DNA of 64,000 nt. Origin: Bacteroidota bacterium. Lineage in GTDB: Bacteria > Bacteroidota > Bacteroidia > Bacteroidales > Dysgonomonadaceae. Positions 26,505 through 35,456 of this stretch are shown here, one piece after another. Numbering within the stretch: the first letter of the stretch is position 1; the number at the start of each line of letters is the position of its first letter. The translations under genes were made by a program, and so were the position numbers. The DNA lies in the NCBI GenBank assembly GCA_023424395.1, contig JAFADY010000021.1, forward strand, positions 288,660 through 352,659, in the 5' to 3' direction. The notes under the pieces are model-generated. The model was not told where the DNA came from. It ran no database searches and saw only the letters and a list, made by a program, of their open reading frames with translations.

Positions 26505-26535
26505 TTTAAATAAACGCGAAAACACGTTATCTTTG
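26505..26535 (+). promoter_or_regulatory. Promoter of purM
   Basis: TATCTTTG at 26528-26535 with TTTA at 26505-26508 nineteen bases upstream, one mismatch from the -33 TTTG. The start codon is 36 bases downstream. Confidence 0.65.
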
Positions 26536-26570
26536 CAAACTATATTCACCGAAACATAAAATAAGATTCA

Positions 26571-27743
26571 ATGAGTAACCAACGATATATGCAGCGTGGC
26601 GTTTCTGCAAGCAAAGAAGATGTTCATAACGCAATAAAAAATATAGACAAAGGAATTTTTCCTCAAGCATTTTGTAAAATAATTCCCGATATTTTAGGTA
26701 ACGATGCGCAATATTGCAACATTATGCACGCCGATGGCGCTGGAACAAAATCGTCGCTGGCGTATATCTACTGGCGTGAAACCGGAGATATTTCCGTTTG
26801 GAAAGGCATTGCGCAAGACGCTCTTATTATGAATATTGACGATTTATTGTGCGTGGGCGCTACAGATAATATACTGTTGTCATCTACCATCGGGCGCAAT
26901 AAAAATCTCATTCCCGGAGAAGTTATTACCGCCATTATAAACGGAACCAATGAGCTTTGTGAAGAGTTATCATCGTTGGGAGTATATATTTATCCCACAG
27001 GTGGCGAAACAGCCGATGTGGGCGATTTAGTGCGCACCATTATTGTAGACAGCACGGTAGCTTGTCGTATGAAACGTGCCGATGTTATCGACAACGCCAA
27101 TATTCAGGCCGGTGATGTTATTGTCGGATTATCCTCTTCAGGAAAAGCTACTTACGAGAAGGAATACAACGGCGGTATGGGCAGTAACGGATTAACGTCG
27201 GCGCGACACGATGTTTTCGCGAATTATTTGGCACGCAAATATCCCGAAAGCTATGATGCTGCAATCCCGGAAGATTTAATTTATTCCGGCAATGTAAAAT
27301 TAACGCAAAAAATTGAAAATCTGGGAATAGACGCTGGAAAACTGGTACTCTCCCCTACCCGCACCTACGCTCCTATCATCTCATTGATATTGAATGAATT
27401 AAGAGGAAGGATAAACGGAATGGTTCATTGTTCAGGCGGTGCGCAAACAAAGATCATGCACTTTTTAGGCGATGGACTTAAAGTGGTGAAAAACAACCTT
27501 TTCCCCATCCCTCCACTTTTTAAACTGATCCAAAAACAATCGGGAACGGATTGGAAAGAAATGCATAAAGTGTTCAACATGGGACATCGGATGGAAATTT
27601 ACCTTCCCGAAGAGTTTGCACAGCAGGTTATCGATATTTCCCAATCGTTTAACGTTGATGCACAAATTGTGGGCCATGTGGAGAAATCGGATAAGAGAGA
27701 ATTGGTGATAGACAGTGAGTTTGGAAAGTTTCTATACCCCTAA
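26571..27743 (+). CDS. purM: Phosphoribosylformylglycinamidine cyclo-ligase (AIR synthetase)
   Basis: A 390-residue purine biosynthetic enzyme forming aminoimidazole ribonucleotide from FGAM and ATP. The PurM fold is marked by HADGAGTKSSLAYIYW (ATP/substrate loop), DALIMNIDDLLCVGAT, TGGETADVGD and VIVGLSSSGKATYE; MVHCSGGAQTKIMHF is in the C-terminal half. The protein is about 45 residues longer than E. coli PurM, as in other Bacteroidota. It precedes prfA, but two hairpin repeats separate the genes. Other purine genes here: purE only. Confidence 0.94.
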   Translation: MSNQRYMQRGVSASKEDVHNAIKNIDKGIFPQAFCKIIPDILGNDAQYCNIMHADGAGTKSSLAYIYWRETGDISVWKGIAQDALIMNIDDLLCVGATDNILLSSTIGRNKNLIPGEVITAIINGTNELCEELSSLGVYIYPTGGETADVGDLVRTIIVDSTVACRMKRADVIDNANIQAGDVIVGLSSSGKATYEKEYNGGMGSNGLTSARHDVFANYLARKYPESYDAAIPEDLIYSGNVKLTQKIENLGIDAGKLVLSPTRTYAPIISLILNELRGRINGMVHCSGGAQTKIMHFLGDGLKVVKNNLFPIPPLFKLIQKQSGTDWKEMHKVFNMGHRMEIYLPEEFAQQVIDISQSFNVDAQIVGHVEKSDKRELVIDSEFGKFLYP

Positions 27744-27765
27744 ATCCCCTGAAGGGGACTTTAAA
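27737..27765 (+). repeat. CCCTAAATCCC dispersed hairpin repeat, copy 1
   Basis: CCCCTAAATCCCCT followed by GAAGGGGACTTT, with a CCCCT/AGGGG hairpin, starting within the last codons of purM. Related copies at 27813-27857 (inverted) and 48921-48956 share the CTAAATC, hairpin, GACTTT order. Confidence 0.75.
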
Positions 27766-27812
27766 TATGATTAAAAAAATAATAAGTGAAAACGCTTCAA
27801 TAACAATTAAAT

Positions 27813-27857
27813 AAATCTCCTAAAAAGTCTCTTCTTTAGGGGAGATTTAGAGGGGCA
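27813..27857 (-). repeat. CCCTAAATCCC dispersed hairpin repeat, copy 2 (inverted)
   Basis: Read on the minus strand it is CCCCTCTAAATCTCCCC, then AAGAAGAGACTTTTTAGG, the same design as copy 1 with CTAAATC at the left and GACTTT at the right. With copy 1 it forms an inverted pair filling the purM-prfA gap. Confidence 0.65.
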
Positions 27858-27863
27858 ATACAT

Positions 27864-28949
27864 ATGTCAGAGAACTCATTATTAGAAAAAACAGCGCATT
27901 TGGTTTCCCGATTCGAGGAAGTTGGAACCTTGATTACGGACCCGTCGGTTATTGCCGATATGGATCGTTTTGTGAAACTCAACAAGGAATACAGTGAGTT
28001 GGAAAAGATCATTTCGGTACGCAACCAATATGTTTCGGCGTTGAATTCCATCGATGAAGCCAAGCATATTCTGGATAGCGAGAATGATGCCGATCTTAGA
28101 GCATTAGCCAACGAAGAGTTAGCCGAAAATACCGAAAAAATTCCCGATTTAGAGGAACAGATAAAGCTCTTGCTTATTCCCGCCGATCCCGAAGATGCAA
28201 AAAACGTGATCATGGAAATTCGAGCCGGAACCGGTGGCGATGAAGCATCTATTTTCGCGGGCGATTTGTATAAAATGTACACAAAGTATTGTGATACAAA
28301 AGGTTGGAGAGCCGAAGTGACCAATTTAAACGAAGGTACCGCTGGAGGATTTAAGGAAATTATTTTTACTGTATCTGGTGCCGATGTGTATGGAACGTTG
28401 AAATACGAATCGGGAGTTCATCGGGTGCAACGCGTACCGCAAACCGAGACTCAAGGCCGCGTTCACACATCGGCAGCCACAGTGGCCGTTTTGCCCGAAG
28501 CCGAAGAATTCGATGTAGAACTCAATCCTGCGGATATCGATTTTCACACTGCCCGTTCAAGCGGCGCCGGCGGGCAAAACGTGAACAAGGTAGAAACCAA
28601 AGTGCAGCTCACGCACAAACCATCGGGAATTGTGGTGGTATGCCAACAGGCGCGTTCACAATTGCAAAACCGCGAATTGGCCATGCAAATGCTTCGCACA
28701 AAATTATACGATATTGAACTGACAAAACGGCAAGGCGATATCGCCTCACGAAGAAAAACCATGGTTTCCACCGGCGACCGATCGGCAAAAATACGCACCT
28801 ACAATTATCCGCAAGGACGCATAACCGATCATCGCATCAATTACACCATTTACAATCTTTCTGCGTTTATGGATGGTGATATTCAATCTGTTATTGATGA
28901 GTTGATTGTAAGTGAAAATGCGGAAAGAATGAAGGAAACTGAAATGTAA
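27864..28949 (+). CDS. prfA: Peptide chain release factor 1
   Basis: A 361-residue class I release factor for UAA and UAG. The peptidyl-hydrolase GGQ is in SSGAGGQNVNKVET, and the domain III/peptidase region begins MEIRAGTGGDEASIFAGDLY. Full length, and with an uninterrupted frame; RF2 would show the programmed frameshift and an SPF motif. Start ATG just after repeat copy 2, before SENSLLEKTAHLVSRFEE. Confidence 0.96.
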   Translation: MSENSLLEKTAHLVSRFEEVGTLITDPSVIADMDRFVKLNKEYSELEKIISVRNQYVSALNSIDEAKHILDSENDADLRALANEELAENTEKIPDLEEQIKLLLIPADPEDAKNVIMEIRAGTGGDEASIFAGDLYKMYTKYCDTKGWRAEVTNLNEGTAGGFKEIIFTVSGADVYGTLKYESGVHRVQRVPQTETQGRVHTSAATVAVLPEAEEFDVELNPADIDFHTARSSGAGGQNVNKVETKVQLTHKPSGIVVVCQQARSQLQNRELAMQMLRTKLYDIELTKRQGDIASRRKTMVSTGDRSAKIRTYNYPQGRITDHRINYTIYNLSAFMDGDIQSVIDELIVSENAERMKETEM

Positions 28950-28989
28950 TTTTAAAAATAACAAACAACACATTTTATTTTAAATACCC

Positions 28990-29136
28990 ATGAAACGAAA
29001 AACTATTACATTCACACTGTTATTTTTGTGCTTAACGGCATCGTTATTCGATGAAGGTCGGGGGCTTGGTGTGAAGTATATTCTTCAGAAAACTTCCGGT
29101 GAAGCAAATGATTTGATTATTGACATTGCTATATGA
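28990..29136 (+). CDS. Small 48-residue ORF overlapping pyrF start
   Basis: ATG at 28990 opens a 48-codon frame with a signal-peptide-like N-terminus (KRKTITFTLLFLCLTASLF) and a short tail ending IIDIAI. Its TGA overlaps the pyrF start as ATGA, the classic translational-coupling arrangement. It may be a genuine short leader or exported peptide, or the worn-down remains of a longer gene. No homologue recognised; the evidence is only the overlap and the hydrophobic N-terminus. Confidence 0.4.
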   Translation: MKRKTITFTLLFLCLTASLFDEGRGLGVKYILQKTSGEANDLIIDIAI

Positions 29137-29957
29137 CTAAAAAACAACTTTTTGAACAGATTCAAAAAAAGAAATCCTTTCTTTGTGTGGGATTAGATAC
29201 CGATATTAAGAAAATTCCGGAACATTTGTTGGATTCCGATGATCCCATTTACGCATTCAATAAGGAAATTATCGATAAAACGGCTCCTTACTGTGTCGCA
29301 TACAAACCTAATCTCGCTTTCTACGAAAGTCAGGGCTTGCAAGGCTGGATGGCATTCGAAAAAACCGTGGCATACATTAAGCAACGCTACCCAGAGCAGT
29401 TTATCATTGCCGATGCCAAACGCGGCGATATTGGAAACACCAGCGAAATGTACGCCCGCACGTTTTTTGAGACGGCCAGAGTAGATGCTGTTACCGTTGC
29501 ACCATATATGGGCGAAGACAGCGTGAAACCGTTTCTTATTTATCCCGAACGCTGGGTTATTTTACTGGCGCTCACAAGCAGCAAAGGTTCACACGATTTT
29601 CAGTTTATCGAAGACGCAAACGGCGAGCGTTTGTTTGAGAAGGTGCTACGCACTTCCCAAACGTGGGCATCGGACGAGCAAATGATGTATGTTGTTGGAG
29701 CCACACAGGGACAAATGTTCGAAATTGTGAGGAAAATCGTTCCCGATCATTTTCTACTGGTTCCAGGCGTGGGTGCGCAGGGCGGATCGATGGAAGAAGT
29801 TTGCCGTTACGGAATGAGCAAAACCTGCGGTTTATTGGTAAATTCCTCTCGCGGTATAATTTACGCCGCTAACACGGAAAATTTTGCAGACGCTGCACAC
29901 GATGAAGCCCGAAAACTACAATTGGAGATGAAATATATGTTAGAAAAATATTTATAA
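29133..29957 (+). CDS. pyrF: Orotidine 5'-phosphate decarboxylase (type 2)
   Basis: A 274-residue pyrimidine enzyme making UMP from OMP. The catalytic motif is FIIADAKRGDIGNTSEMYA, with Lys-Arg-Gly-Asp-Ile in the subgroup 2 form; SFLCVGLDTDIKKIP opens the barrel and LLVNSSRGIIYA is the phosphate-binding end. The family is about 270-280 residues. It overlaps a 48-codon ORF by 4 bases and follows prfA, so the two genes may be one transcript, closed by the terminator at 29978. Confidence 0.96.
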   Translation: MTKKQLFEQIQKKKSFLCVGLDTDIKKIPEHLLDSDDPIYAFNKEIIDKTAPYCVAYKPNLAFYESQGLQGWMAFEKTVAYIKQRYPEQFIIADAKRGDIGNTSEMYARTFFETARVDAVTVAPYMGEDSVKPFLIYPERWVILLALTSSKGSHDFQFIEDANGERLFEKVLRTSQTWASDEQMMYVVGATQGQMFEIVRKIVPDHFLLVPGVGAQGGSMEEVCRYGMSKTCGLLVNSSRGIIYAANTENFADAAHDEARKLQLEMKYMLEKYL

Positions 29958-29977
29958 CATATTTTATTCCAAAACCG

Positions 29978-30008
29978 AAAAGCTTCGAAAATTAGCGAAG
30001 CTTTTTTT
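29978..30008 (+). terminator. Terminator after pyrF
   Basis: AAAAGCTTCG (29978-29987) and CGAAGCTTTT (29996-30005), then more T residues. Confidence 0.92.
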
Positions 30009-30107
30009 ATAATTTACTCTCTCCTACTCTATTATAATTTTTCTTAATCTTCGCAACAATTTATTTAACGCTTGTGTTATAGTTTTATCACCGTAAAACT
30101 ATAAAAA

Positions 30108-31493
30108 ATGTATTTCAAATTTGTTTATGATAAAAGCCTTTCGCAGGCGAGTTTTGTTATTGGTTGTCAGAAAGAAGGCATTACCGCGGTTATCGATCCC
30201 AAAAGAGACGTGGATACGTACCTGAAAATTGCCCAAGAGAATAAGTTGAAAATCACCCATATCCTCGAAACACATATTCATGCCGATTTTTTGTGCGGTT
30301 CGCGCGAATTGGCAAAATTAACCGGCGCCGATCTATACCTTTCGGATGAAGGCGGCGAAAAATGGCAATACCAATTTCCGCATATCGGGATGAAAAACGG
30401 CTCCCAAATCCGTTTGGGAAATGTGTCAATAAAAGCCTTGCACACGCCTGGCCATACGCCGGAGCACTTGAGTTATATCGTTACCGACGAAGCCGCTACC
30501 GATGAGCCGGTAATGATTTTTACCGGCGATTTTATATTCGTGGGGGATGTTGGCCGCCCTGATCTGCTGGACAAGCTCACCGGCGATAAAGAGTCGTCGA
30601 GTACGGGAGCGAAGCAGCAATTTTCGTCGTTGCAAAAGTTGTTCAAGTTAAAAGATTACATCCAAATATGGCCGGGACACGGCGCGGGTTCTTCGTGCGG
30701 GAAAGCCATTGGTGCAGTGCCGATGAGCACGCTGGGTTACGAAAAGATCCGAAACTGGGCGATGCAATTCGGAAACGATGAAGAAGGATTTGCGAAGGAA
30801 TTGCTGGAAAATCAGCCAGAGCCGCCACGTTACTACACCATGATGAAAAAGCTCAACAAAGAAGATCGCAAACTTCTGACCGAAGTTCCCAAAGCAAAAT
30901 ATTTATCCGAAACAGAATACAAGAAATCCAAAAAATCGGGATATCAGTTGGTAGATGCCCGAAAATGGGACAATTATGCGAAAGGCCACCTGAAAAACTC
31001 ATGGAATATTACTAACGACGATGGTTTCTCTACCGAAATGGGCTGGTTTATGAGTTACGACAAACCGTTTGTGGTAGTGGCCAACAAACGTGAAACAGAA
31101 GAGATCGTGCGCAAACTCATGCGCATCGGGATGGATAATTTACACGGATTTATCACTCCCGCACAATTCAAGAAATGGGAGAAAAGCAAACTGGCTTCCG
31201 CAAACGTTGCGGATAAAAAAGAACTGAAAAAGATAATGGGTAATCGCGATGTTCAGTTAATCGATGTGCGTAGCGAAAGTGAGTATAAAGAAGGGCGCAT
31301 TGGTAACGCAAAACACGTTTTCTACGGCACCATTGATGAAAACCTGAATGCAATTCCCAAAGACAAGCAAGCCATTGTATATTGTCAAACAGGCGGCAGA
31401 GCAGCGGTGGCGTACTCCGTTCTCGAATCCAAAGGATTAAAAAATATAGCCATCTATCCCGGCGGCTGGAGTGATTGGAATGAAAACGAATGA
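30108..31493 (+). CDS. CstB-like persulfide dioxygenase-rhodanese fusion
   Basis: A 461-residue three-domain protein. Residues 1-250 are a metallo-beta-lactamase fold of persulfide-dioxygenase type: ILETHIHADFLCGSREL (His56, His58), HTPGHTPEHLSY and FTGDFIFVGDVGRPDL provide the iron ligands. Residues about 265-355 are a rhodanese-like domain without an active Cys (FVVVANKRETEEIV). Residues 370-461 are an active rhodanese with Cys426 in VYCQTGGRAAVAYS. This order, MBL, pseudo-rhodanese, rhodanese, is that of CstB, which oxidises persulfides to thiosulfate during sulfide detoxification. No cst regulator or transporter is adjacent. Cytoplasmic; no signal. Confidence 0.88.
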   Translation: MYFKFVYDKSLSQASFVIGCQKEGITAVIDPKRDVDTYLKIAQENKLKITHILETHIHADFLCGSRELAKLTGADLYLSDEGGEKWQYQFPHIGMKNGSQIRLGNVSIKALHTPGHTPEHLSYIVTDEAATDEPVMIFTGDFIFVGDVGRPDLLDKLTGDKESSSTGAKQQFSSLQKLFKLKDYIQIWPGHGAGSSCGKAIGAVPMSTLGYEKIRNWAMQFGNDEEGFAKELLENQPEPPRYYTMMKKLNKEDRKLLTEVPKAKYLSETEYKKSKKSGYQLVDARKWDNYAKGHLKNSWNITNDDGFSTEMGWFMSYDKPFVVVANKRETEEIVRKLMRIGMDNLHGFITPAQFKKWEKSKLASANVADKKELKKIMGNRDVQLIDVRSESEYKEGRIGNAKHVFYGTIDENLNAIPKDKQAIVYCQTGGRAAVAYSVLESKGLKNIAIYPGGWSDWNENE

Positions 31494-31744
31494 GTTATTC
31501 TTATTTATAAATAAATAATTATCAATCAATTATATATTTGTCCGTTTTTTGTCCGCTTTTTATTTGAAAAAAAAGAAAATAAATGTTTAATTTTGTCTAA
31601 AATATATAAGAACCCTATATATTAATTTTTGCGCATAGAACAAAGAAAATTGGTTTCATTTTCTTTAGATTATTATGAAGGATTGGATGTGATTACTTAA
31701 TTATTATCCATTATTTTCTAATTTAATGAATCGTACTCACTTTT

Positions 31745-31948
31745 ATGGACCCTTTATTACTTTTTCGCTACTTTTTTATAAGTAGGAACAAAAAAATTTA
31801 TCGCCAAATAGCCAAAATTTATAAGTGTAAAACATTCTATGTTTACAGATTAGCTCATGGTAAAAGAGCGAGAAACGACAAAGATTATTGTATATTGCTT
31901 AAATTAAGAGAACATAAAATCGTAGAAAGGGTGTTTTATTTAGGATAA
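31745..31948 (+). CDS. Small basic HTH-like protein
   Basis: A 67-residue protein, strongly basic. The middle, KKIYRQIAKIYKCKTFYVYR followed by LAHGKRARND, reads as a helix-turn-helix in which KTFYVYRLAHGKR is the recognition helix, as in short Bacteroidota regulators with a VYxLAHGK motif. No other domain. The 250 bases upstream contain a TATATTTG element at 31533-31540 and two TTTGTCCG copies, but no other gene. Likely a DNA-binding protein; target unknown. Confidence 0.6.
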   Translation: MDPLLLFRYFFISRNKKIYRQIAKIYKCKTFYVYRLAHGKRARNDKDYCILLKLREHKIVERVFYLG

Positions 31949-32004
31949 AAGCATGCGTTTATTTTAACATTTCTACTGTTAAACGATAAATGCTTGCAGA
32001 CCAT

Positions 32005-32042
32005 CTCGAAAAAAAGCCTCAGAAAAAATTTCCAAGGCTTTT
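32005..32042 (-). terminator. Terminator of clpB
   Basis: AAAAGCCT (32012-32019) and AGGCTTTT (32035-32042) pair; on the minus strand the stem ends in a seven-T run 50 bases after the clpB stop. Confidence 0.85.
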
Positions 32043-32067
32043 AAAATTCTTTTTAAGGATTTAGGTC

Positions 32068-34656
32068 TCAATTCCTAAAATACACATGCTCATCTATGGA
32101 ATCGATCACGATGGGTTTGGATTTATCCACCACGCCACTCAAGATATCTTTTGATAATTGGTTCAGTACTTTGCGTTGCAGCACACGTTTTACCGGGCGC
32201 GCGCCGAATTCGGGATCGTAGCCCGCTTTGGCGATACTTTCAATGGCTTCGTCGGTATACTGCAGCTCGATTCCGTTGTCGAAAAGCATTTTCGCGATAT
32301 TCTTCAACTGAATGCGGACGATCTCAGCAATTTCGTCTTCGTTGAGCGGAGCGAACATGATGATATCGTCAATACGATTCAGAAATTCGGGACGAATAGT
32401 TTGTTTCAGCATTGCCAATACCAGACTCTTGGTGTTTTCTACAATTTCTTCCCGATTGCCGGGCGTAATCTTCTCGAAATTCTCTCGGATCACATTCGAA
32501 CCCATGTTCGAAGTCATGATGATGATCGTATTTTTGAAGTTCACCACCCTACCCTTGTTATCGGTCAATCGGCCGTCATCAAGCACTTGCAGCAAGATAT
32601 TGAATACATCGGGGTGCGCTTTTTCAATCTCATCGAAAAGCACTACCGAGTACGGTTTGCGGCGAATGGCTTCCGTCAGTTGTCCGCCTTCATCGTAACC
32701 CACGTATCCCGGAGGCGCGCCGATCAAGCGCGTAGCGCTGAATTTCTCCTGATACTCGCTCATATCGATGCGCGTCATCATGTTTTCGTCGTCGAACAGA
32801 TAGTCGGCCAAGGCTTTCGCCAATTCGGTTTTTCCCACACCGGTCGTTCCGAGGAAAATAAACGAACCAATCGGTCGTTTCGGGTCACTTAATCCGGCGC
32901 GGTTACGACGAACGGCATCGGAAACAGCAGCAATAGCTTCGTGTTGTCCAACCACACGTTTGTGTAACTCATCTTCAAGATTCAGCAGTTTTTCGCGTTC
33001 ACTTTGCAGCATTTTGCTCACGGGAATGCCTGTCCAACGTGCAACCACGTCGGCAATATCTTCGGCATCCACCTCTTCCTTGATCATGGCACGATTACCT
33101 TGCTGTGCGTGCAGTTGCTCGTTCAACGTTTCAATTTCCGATTCTTTTTCCTTGATCTTTCCGTAACGCAATTCGGCCACTTTACCGTAATCGCCTTCGC
33201 GTTCGGCACGTTCCGCTTCGAATTTGGCATCTTCAATGTCGATTTTGTTCTGCTGAATTTTATTGATCAGCTCTTTCTCGGCTTGCCATTTAGCTTTGAA
33301 TTCCGATTCTTCGGCTTTCAGGTTCTCGATCTGTTTGCTCAACAACTCTTCTTTTGGTTGATCGTTTTCGCGACGAATGGCCTCACGTTCTATTTCCAAT
33401 TGTTTCACTCTTCGCTGTATCTCGTCCAATTCATACGGTACGCTGTCCACTTCCATACGCAGTTTGGCAGCCGCTTCGTCCATTAAATCGATGGCTTTGT
33501 CGGGCAAAAAGCGGTCGGTAATGTATCGGTGCGAAAGTTGCACGGATGCGATAATCGCTTCATCTTTTATGCGCACTTTGTGGTGATTTTCGTACTTTTC
33601 TTTCAAGCCACGGAGAATGGAAATAGTGTCGGCTTCGGTCGGTTCTTCCACCATAACGGTCTGAAAACGACGCTCCAACGCTTTATCTTTTTCGAAATAT
33701 TTTTGATATTCGTCCAACGTAGTGGCGCCGATCGCACGCAGCTCTCCACGCGCCAAGGCGGGTTTCAGAATGTTGGCGGCATCCATAGCGCCTTCGCTCT
33801 TTCCCGCGCCCACAAGCGTGTGAATTTCGTCGATGAAAAGAATGATCTCGCCTTCGGCTTTTACTACTTCGTTCACCACCGATTTCAACCGTTCTTCAAA
33901 TTCGCCCTTATATTTGGCGCCCGCGATAAGCGCACCCATATCGAGCGAGAATATCTGCTTGCTTTTCAGGTTCTCGGGCACGTCGCCGCGAATGATGCGG
34001 TGCGCCAAACCTTCGGCAATGGCGGTTTTTCCCGTTCCGGGTTCGCCGATAAGGATCGGGTTGTTTTTGGTGCGACGGCTCAGAATCTGTAACACACGGC
34101 GTATTTCTTCGTCGCGTCCGATAACGGGGTCGAGTTTTCCGTTTCGTGCTCTTTCCGTGAGGTTTATCGCGTATTTGCTGAGCGACTGATAGGTATCTTC
34201 CGCCGACTGGCTGGTTACTTTTTCGCCTTTGCGCAGTTCCTGAATGGCTTTTTCGAGCTGGTTTTGCGAAATTCCCTGCGCTTTCATCAAGTCCGAAGTT
34301 TTGCTTCGTTCGCTCACGAGCGCCAACAGCAAATGTTCGATAGAAACATACTGGTCGCCCATTTTGCTGGCGAAATCACCTGCTTTGGTGAACACCGCGT
34401 TGGTTTCGCGGCTGAACATCGGCTCGCCGCCCGATACGCGCGGATAAGAATCAATTTCCTTATCCACAGCCGTTTCCAACGAATTCAGGTTCACACCTAA
34501 TTTCTGAAACAGAAAGCTGGTAACGTTTTCTCCCACCTTCATCGTGCCTTTCAGCGCGTGCGAAGGCTCAATCATCTGCTGATTGTTGGCCCGCGCTAAT
34601 TCAATGGCTTTTTGTACCGCTTCCTGCGCTTTGATTGTAAAATTGTTAAAGTTCAT
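32068..34656 (-). CDS. clpB: ATP-dependent chaperone ClpB
   Basis: An 862-residue Hsp100 disaggregase. The N-domain (NNFTIKAQEAVQKAIELA) is followed by NBD1 with Walker A LIGEPGTGKTAIAEG and Walker B IILFIDEIHTLVGAG, the long coiled-coil middle domain (about residues 405-530) that distinguishes ClpB from ClpA/ClpC, and NBD2 with Walker A FLGTTGVGKTELAKA and VVLFDEIEKAHPDVF. There is no ClpP-binding IGF loop. It rescues aggregated proteins together with DnaK. Own terminator; no HrcA-type CIRCE element seen upstream. Confidence 0.98.
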   Translation of the reverse strand: MNFNNFTIKAQEAVQKAIELARANNQQMIEPSHALKGTMKVGENVTSFLFQKLGVNLNSLETAVDKEIDSYPRVSGGEPMFSRETNAVFTKAGDFASKMGDQYVSIEHLLLALVSERSKTSDLMKAQGISQNQLEKAIQELRKGEKVTSQSAEDTYQSLSKYAINLTERARNGKLDPVIGRDEEIRRVLQILSRRTKNNPILIGEPGTGKTAIAEGLAHRIIRGDVPENLKSKQIFSLDMGALIAGAKYKGEFEERLKSVVNEVVKAEGEIILFIDEIHTLVGAGKSEGAMDAANILKPALARGELRAIGATTLDEYQKYFEKDKALERRFQTVMVEEPTEADTISILRGLKEKYENHHKVRIKDEAIIASVQLSHRYITDRFLPDKAIDLMDEAAAKLRMEVDSVPYELDEIQRRVKQLEIEREAIRRENDQPKEELLSKQIENLKAEESEFKAKWQAEKELINKIQQNKIDIEDAKFEAERAEREGDYGKVAELRYGKIKEKESEIETLNEQLHAQQGNRAMIKEEVDAEDIADVVARWTGIPVSKMLQSEREKLLNLEDELHKRVVGQHEAIAAVSDAVRRNRAGLSDPKRPIGSFIFLGTTGVGKTELAKALADYLFDDENMMTRIDMSEYQEKFSATRLIGAPPGYVGYDEGGQLTEAIRRKPYSVVLFDEIEKAHPDVFNILLQVLDDGRLTDNKGRVVNFKNTIIIMTSNMGSNVIRENFEKITPGNREEIVENTKSLVLAMLKQTIRPEFLNRIDDIIMFAPLNEDEIAEIVRIQLKNIAKMLFDNGIELQYTDEAIESIAKAGYDPEFGARPVKRVLQRKVLNQLSKDILSGVVDKSKPIVIDSIDEHVYFRN

Positions 34657-34830
34657 ATTTTTAGTTTTTGTTATTCAATTATATTTCCGTAGTAATCCAA
34701 TAGATATTCAGTTGTTTATTGAAAAAATTTCAATATCGTAAATTACTGTTAAATAATGGTCAAATTTCTTGCCAAAGAGAATTTTATGACGATTTGGCAG
34801 GGGGTATCGTTTTTTTGTAATTTTGTTTTA

Positions 34831-35061
34831 ATGAATACAACTTATTTATACATAGGACTTGGCTTTGTCGTTCTCGGTTTTTTACTGAAAGCGTTTCCCA
34901 ATTTAATTGCCGGTTATAACTCAATGAGTAAGGAACAAAAAGAGGAAATAAACATTAAAGGCTTGTCGTCAAATATGCGGAATGCGTTTATAATAATGGG
35001 GTTGTCTCTATTGTTTTTTGTTTTTGGCTTAATTGGAAATTGGCGGAATTTTTTATTATAA
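34831..35061 (+). CDS. DUF3784-type small membrane protein
   Basis: A 76-residue protein with two membrane helices (TYLYIGLGFVVLGFLLKAF and NAFIIMGLSLLFFVFGLIG) flanking a loop PNLIAGYNSMSKEQKEEINI that matches the DUF3784 signature. A TAATTTTG promoter-like box ends only 5 bases before this ATG, so the message could be nearly leaderless, or the in-frame ATG at 34786 could be used with another promoter. DUF3784 proteins often sit in small accessory islands. Function unknown. Confidence 0.7.
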   Translation: MNTTYLYIGLGFVVLGFLLKAFPNLIAGYNSMSKEQKEEINIKGLSSNMRNAFIIMGLSLLFFVFGLIGNWRNFLL

Positions 35062-35119
35062 TTGGTGGCTTTACTTATGTTTTAGCAACATCAAAGAGAT
35101 ATGATTATAAGAAATAAAG

Positions 35120-35452
35120 ATGGAGATAATTATTGATATTACTGGTTTAAAAAATGAAGAAGAAGTATCCAAAAGATTCAATGAAATTCTTGATTTTGGT
35201 ACTCATAAAGATGGTTCAGCTGTCGGAGTAAATAATTGGGATGCATTTAATGACTGTCTTTCCTATTTGGATGTTGGTGGAATTTACGGTACAGGAAGAA
35301 AAATAACTTTTCCCTGCACGCTTATCATAAAAGGTTACGAAACTTTCAAACAAAACCATCCAAAAGATTATCAAATTTTCCGGGCAATATTGGAAGAAAA
35401 GCCATCTCTTTACCAAAAAGATAATCAAGATTTACAAGTTATTTTTGAATAA
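35120..35452 (+). CDS. Barstar-family protein
   Basis: A 110-residue acidic protein. The N-terminal beta strand IIIDITGLKNEEEVSKRFNE and the key helix GVNNWDAFNDCLSYLD match barstar, where the Trp-Asp-Ala-Phe segment and acidic residues plug the barnase active site. Barstar-like proteins inhibit secreted or effector RNases. No barnase-type gene is next to it, so it is an orphan inhibitor or regulates a distant RNase. Converges, 4 bases apart, with the next minus-strand gene. Confidence 0.78.
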   Translation: MEIIIDITGLKNEEEVSKRFNEILDFGTHKDGSAVGVNNWDAFNDCLSYLDVGGIYGTGRKITFPCTLIIKGYETFKQNHPKDYQIFRAILEEKPSLYQKDNQDLQVIFE

Positions 35453-35456
35453 TCGG

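Noticed and set aside
31537..31555. Two TTTGTCCG copies 11 bases apart in a 250-bp AT-rich gap
   Set aside because: Too short to call an att site or operator; no integrase nearby. The gap otherwise holds only a possible TATATTTG box.
32158..34189. Several long plus-strand frames opposite clpB
   Set aside because: All lie inside clpB and show low-complexity shadow sequences such as repeated His/Phe and Ser runs.
34818..34825. TAATTTTG promoter box just before the DUF3784 gene
   Set aside because: It would place transcription start at or inside the start codon; noted in the gene entry but not called as a promoter.
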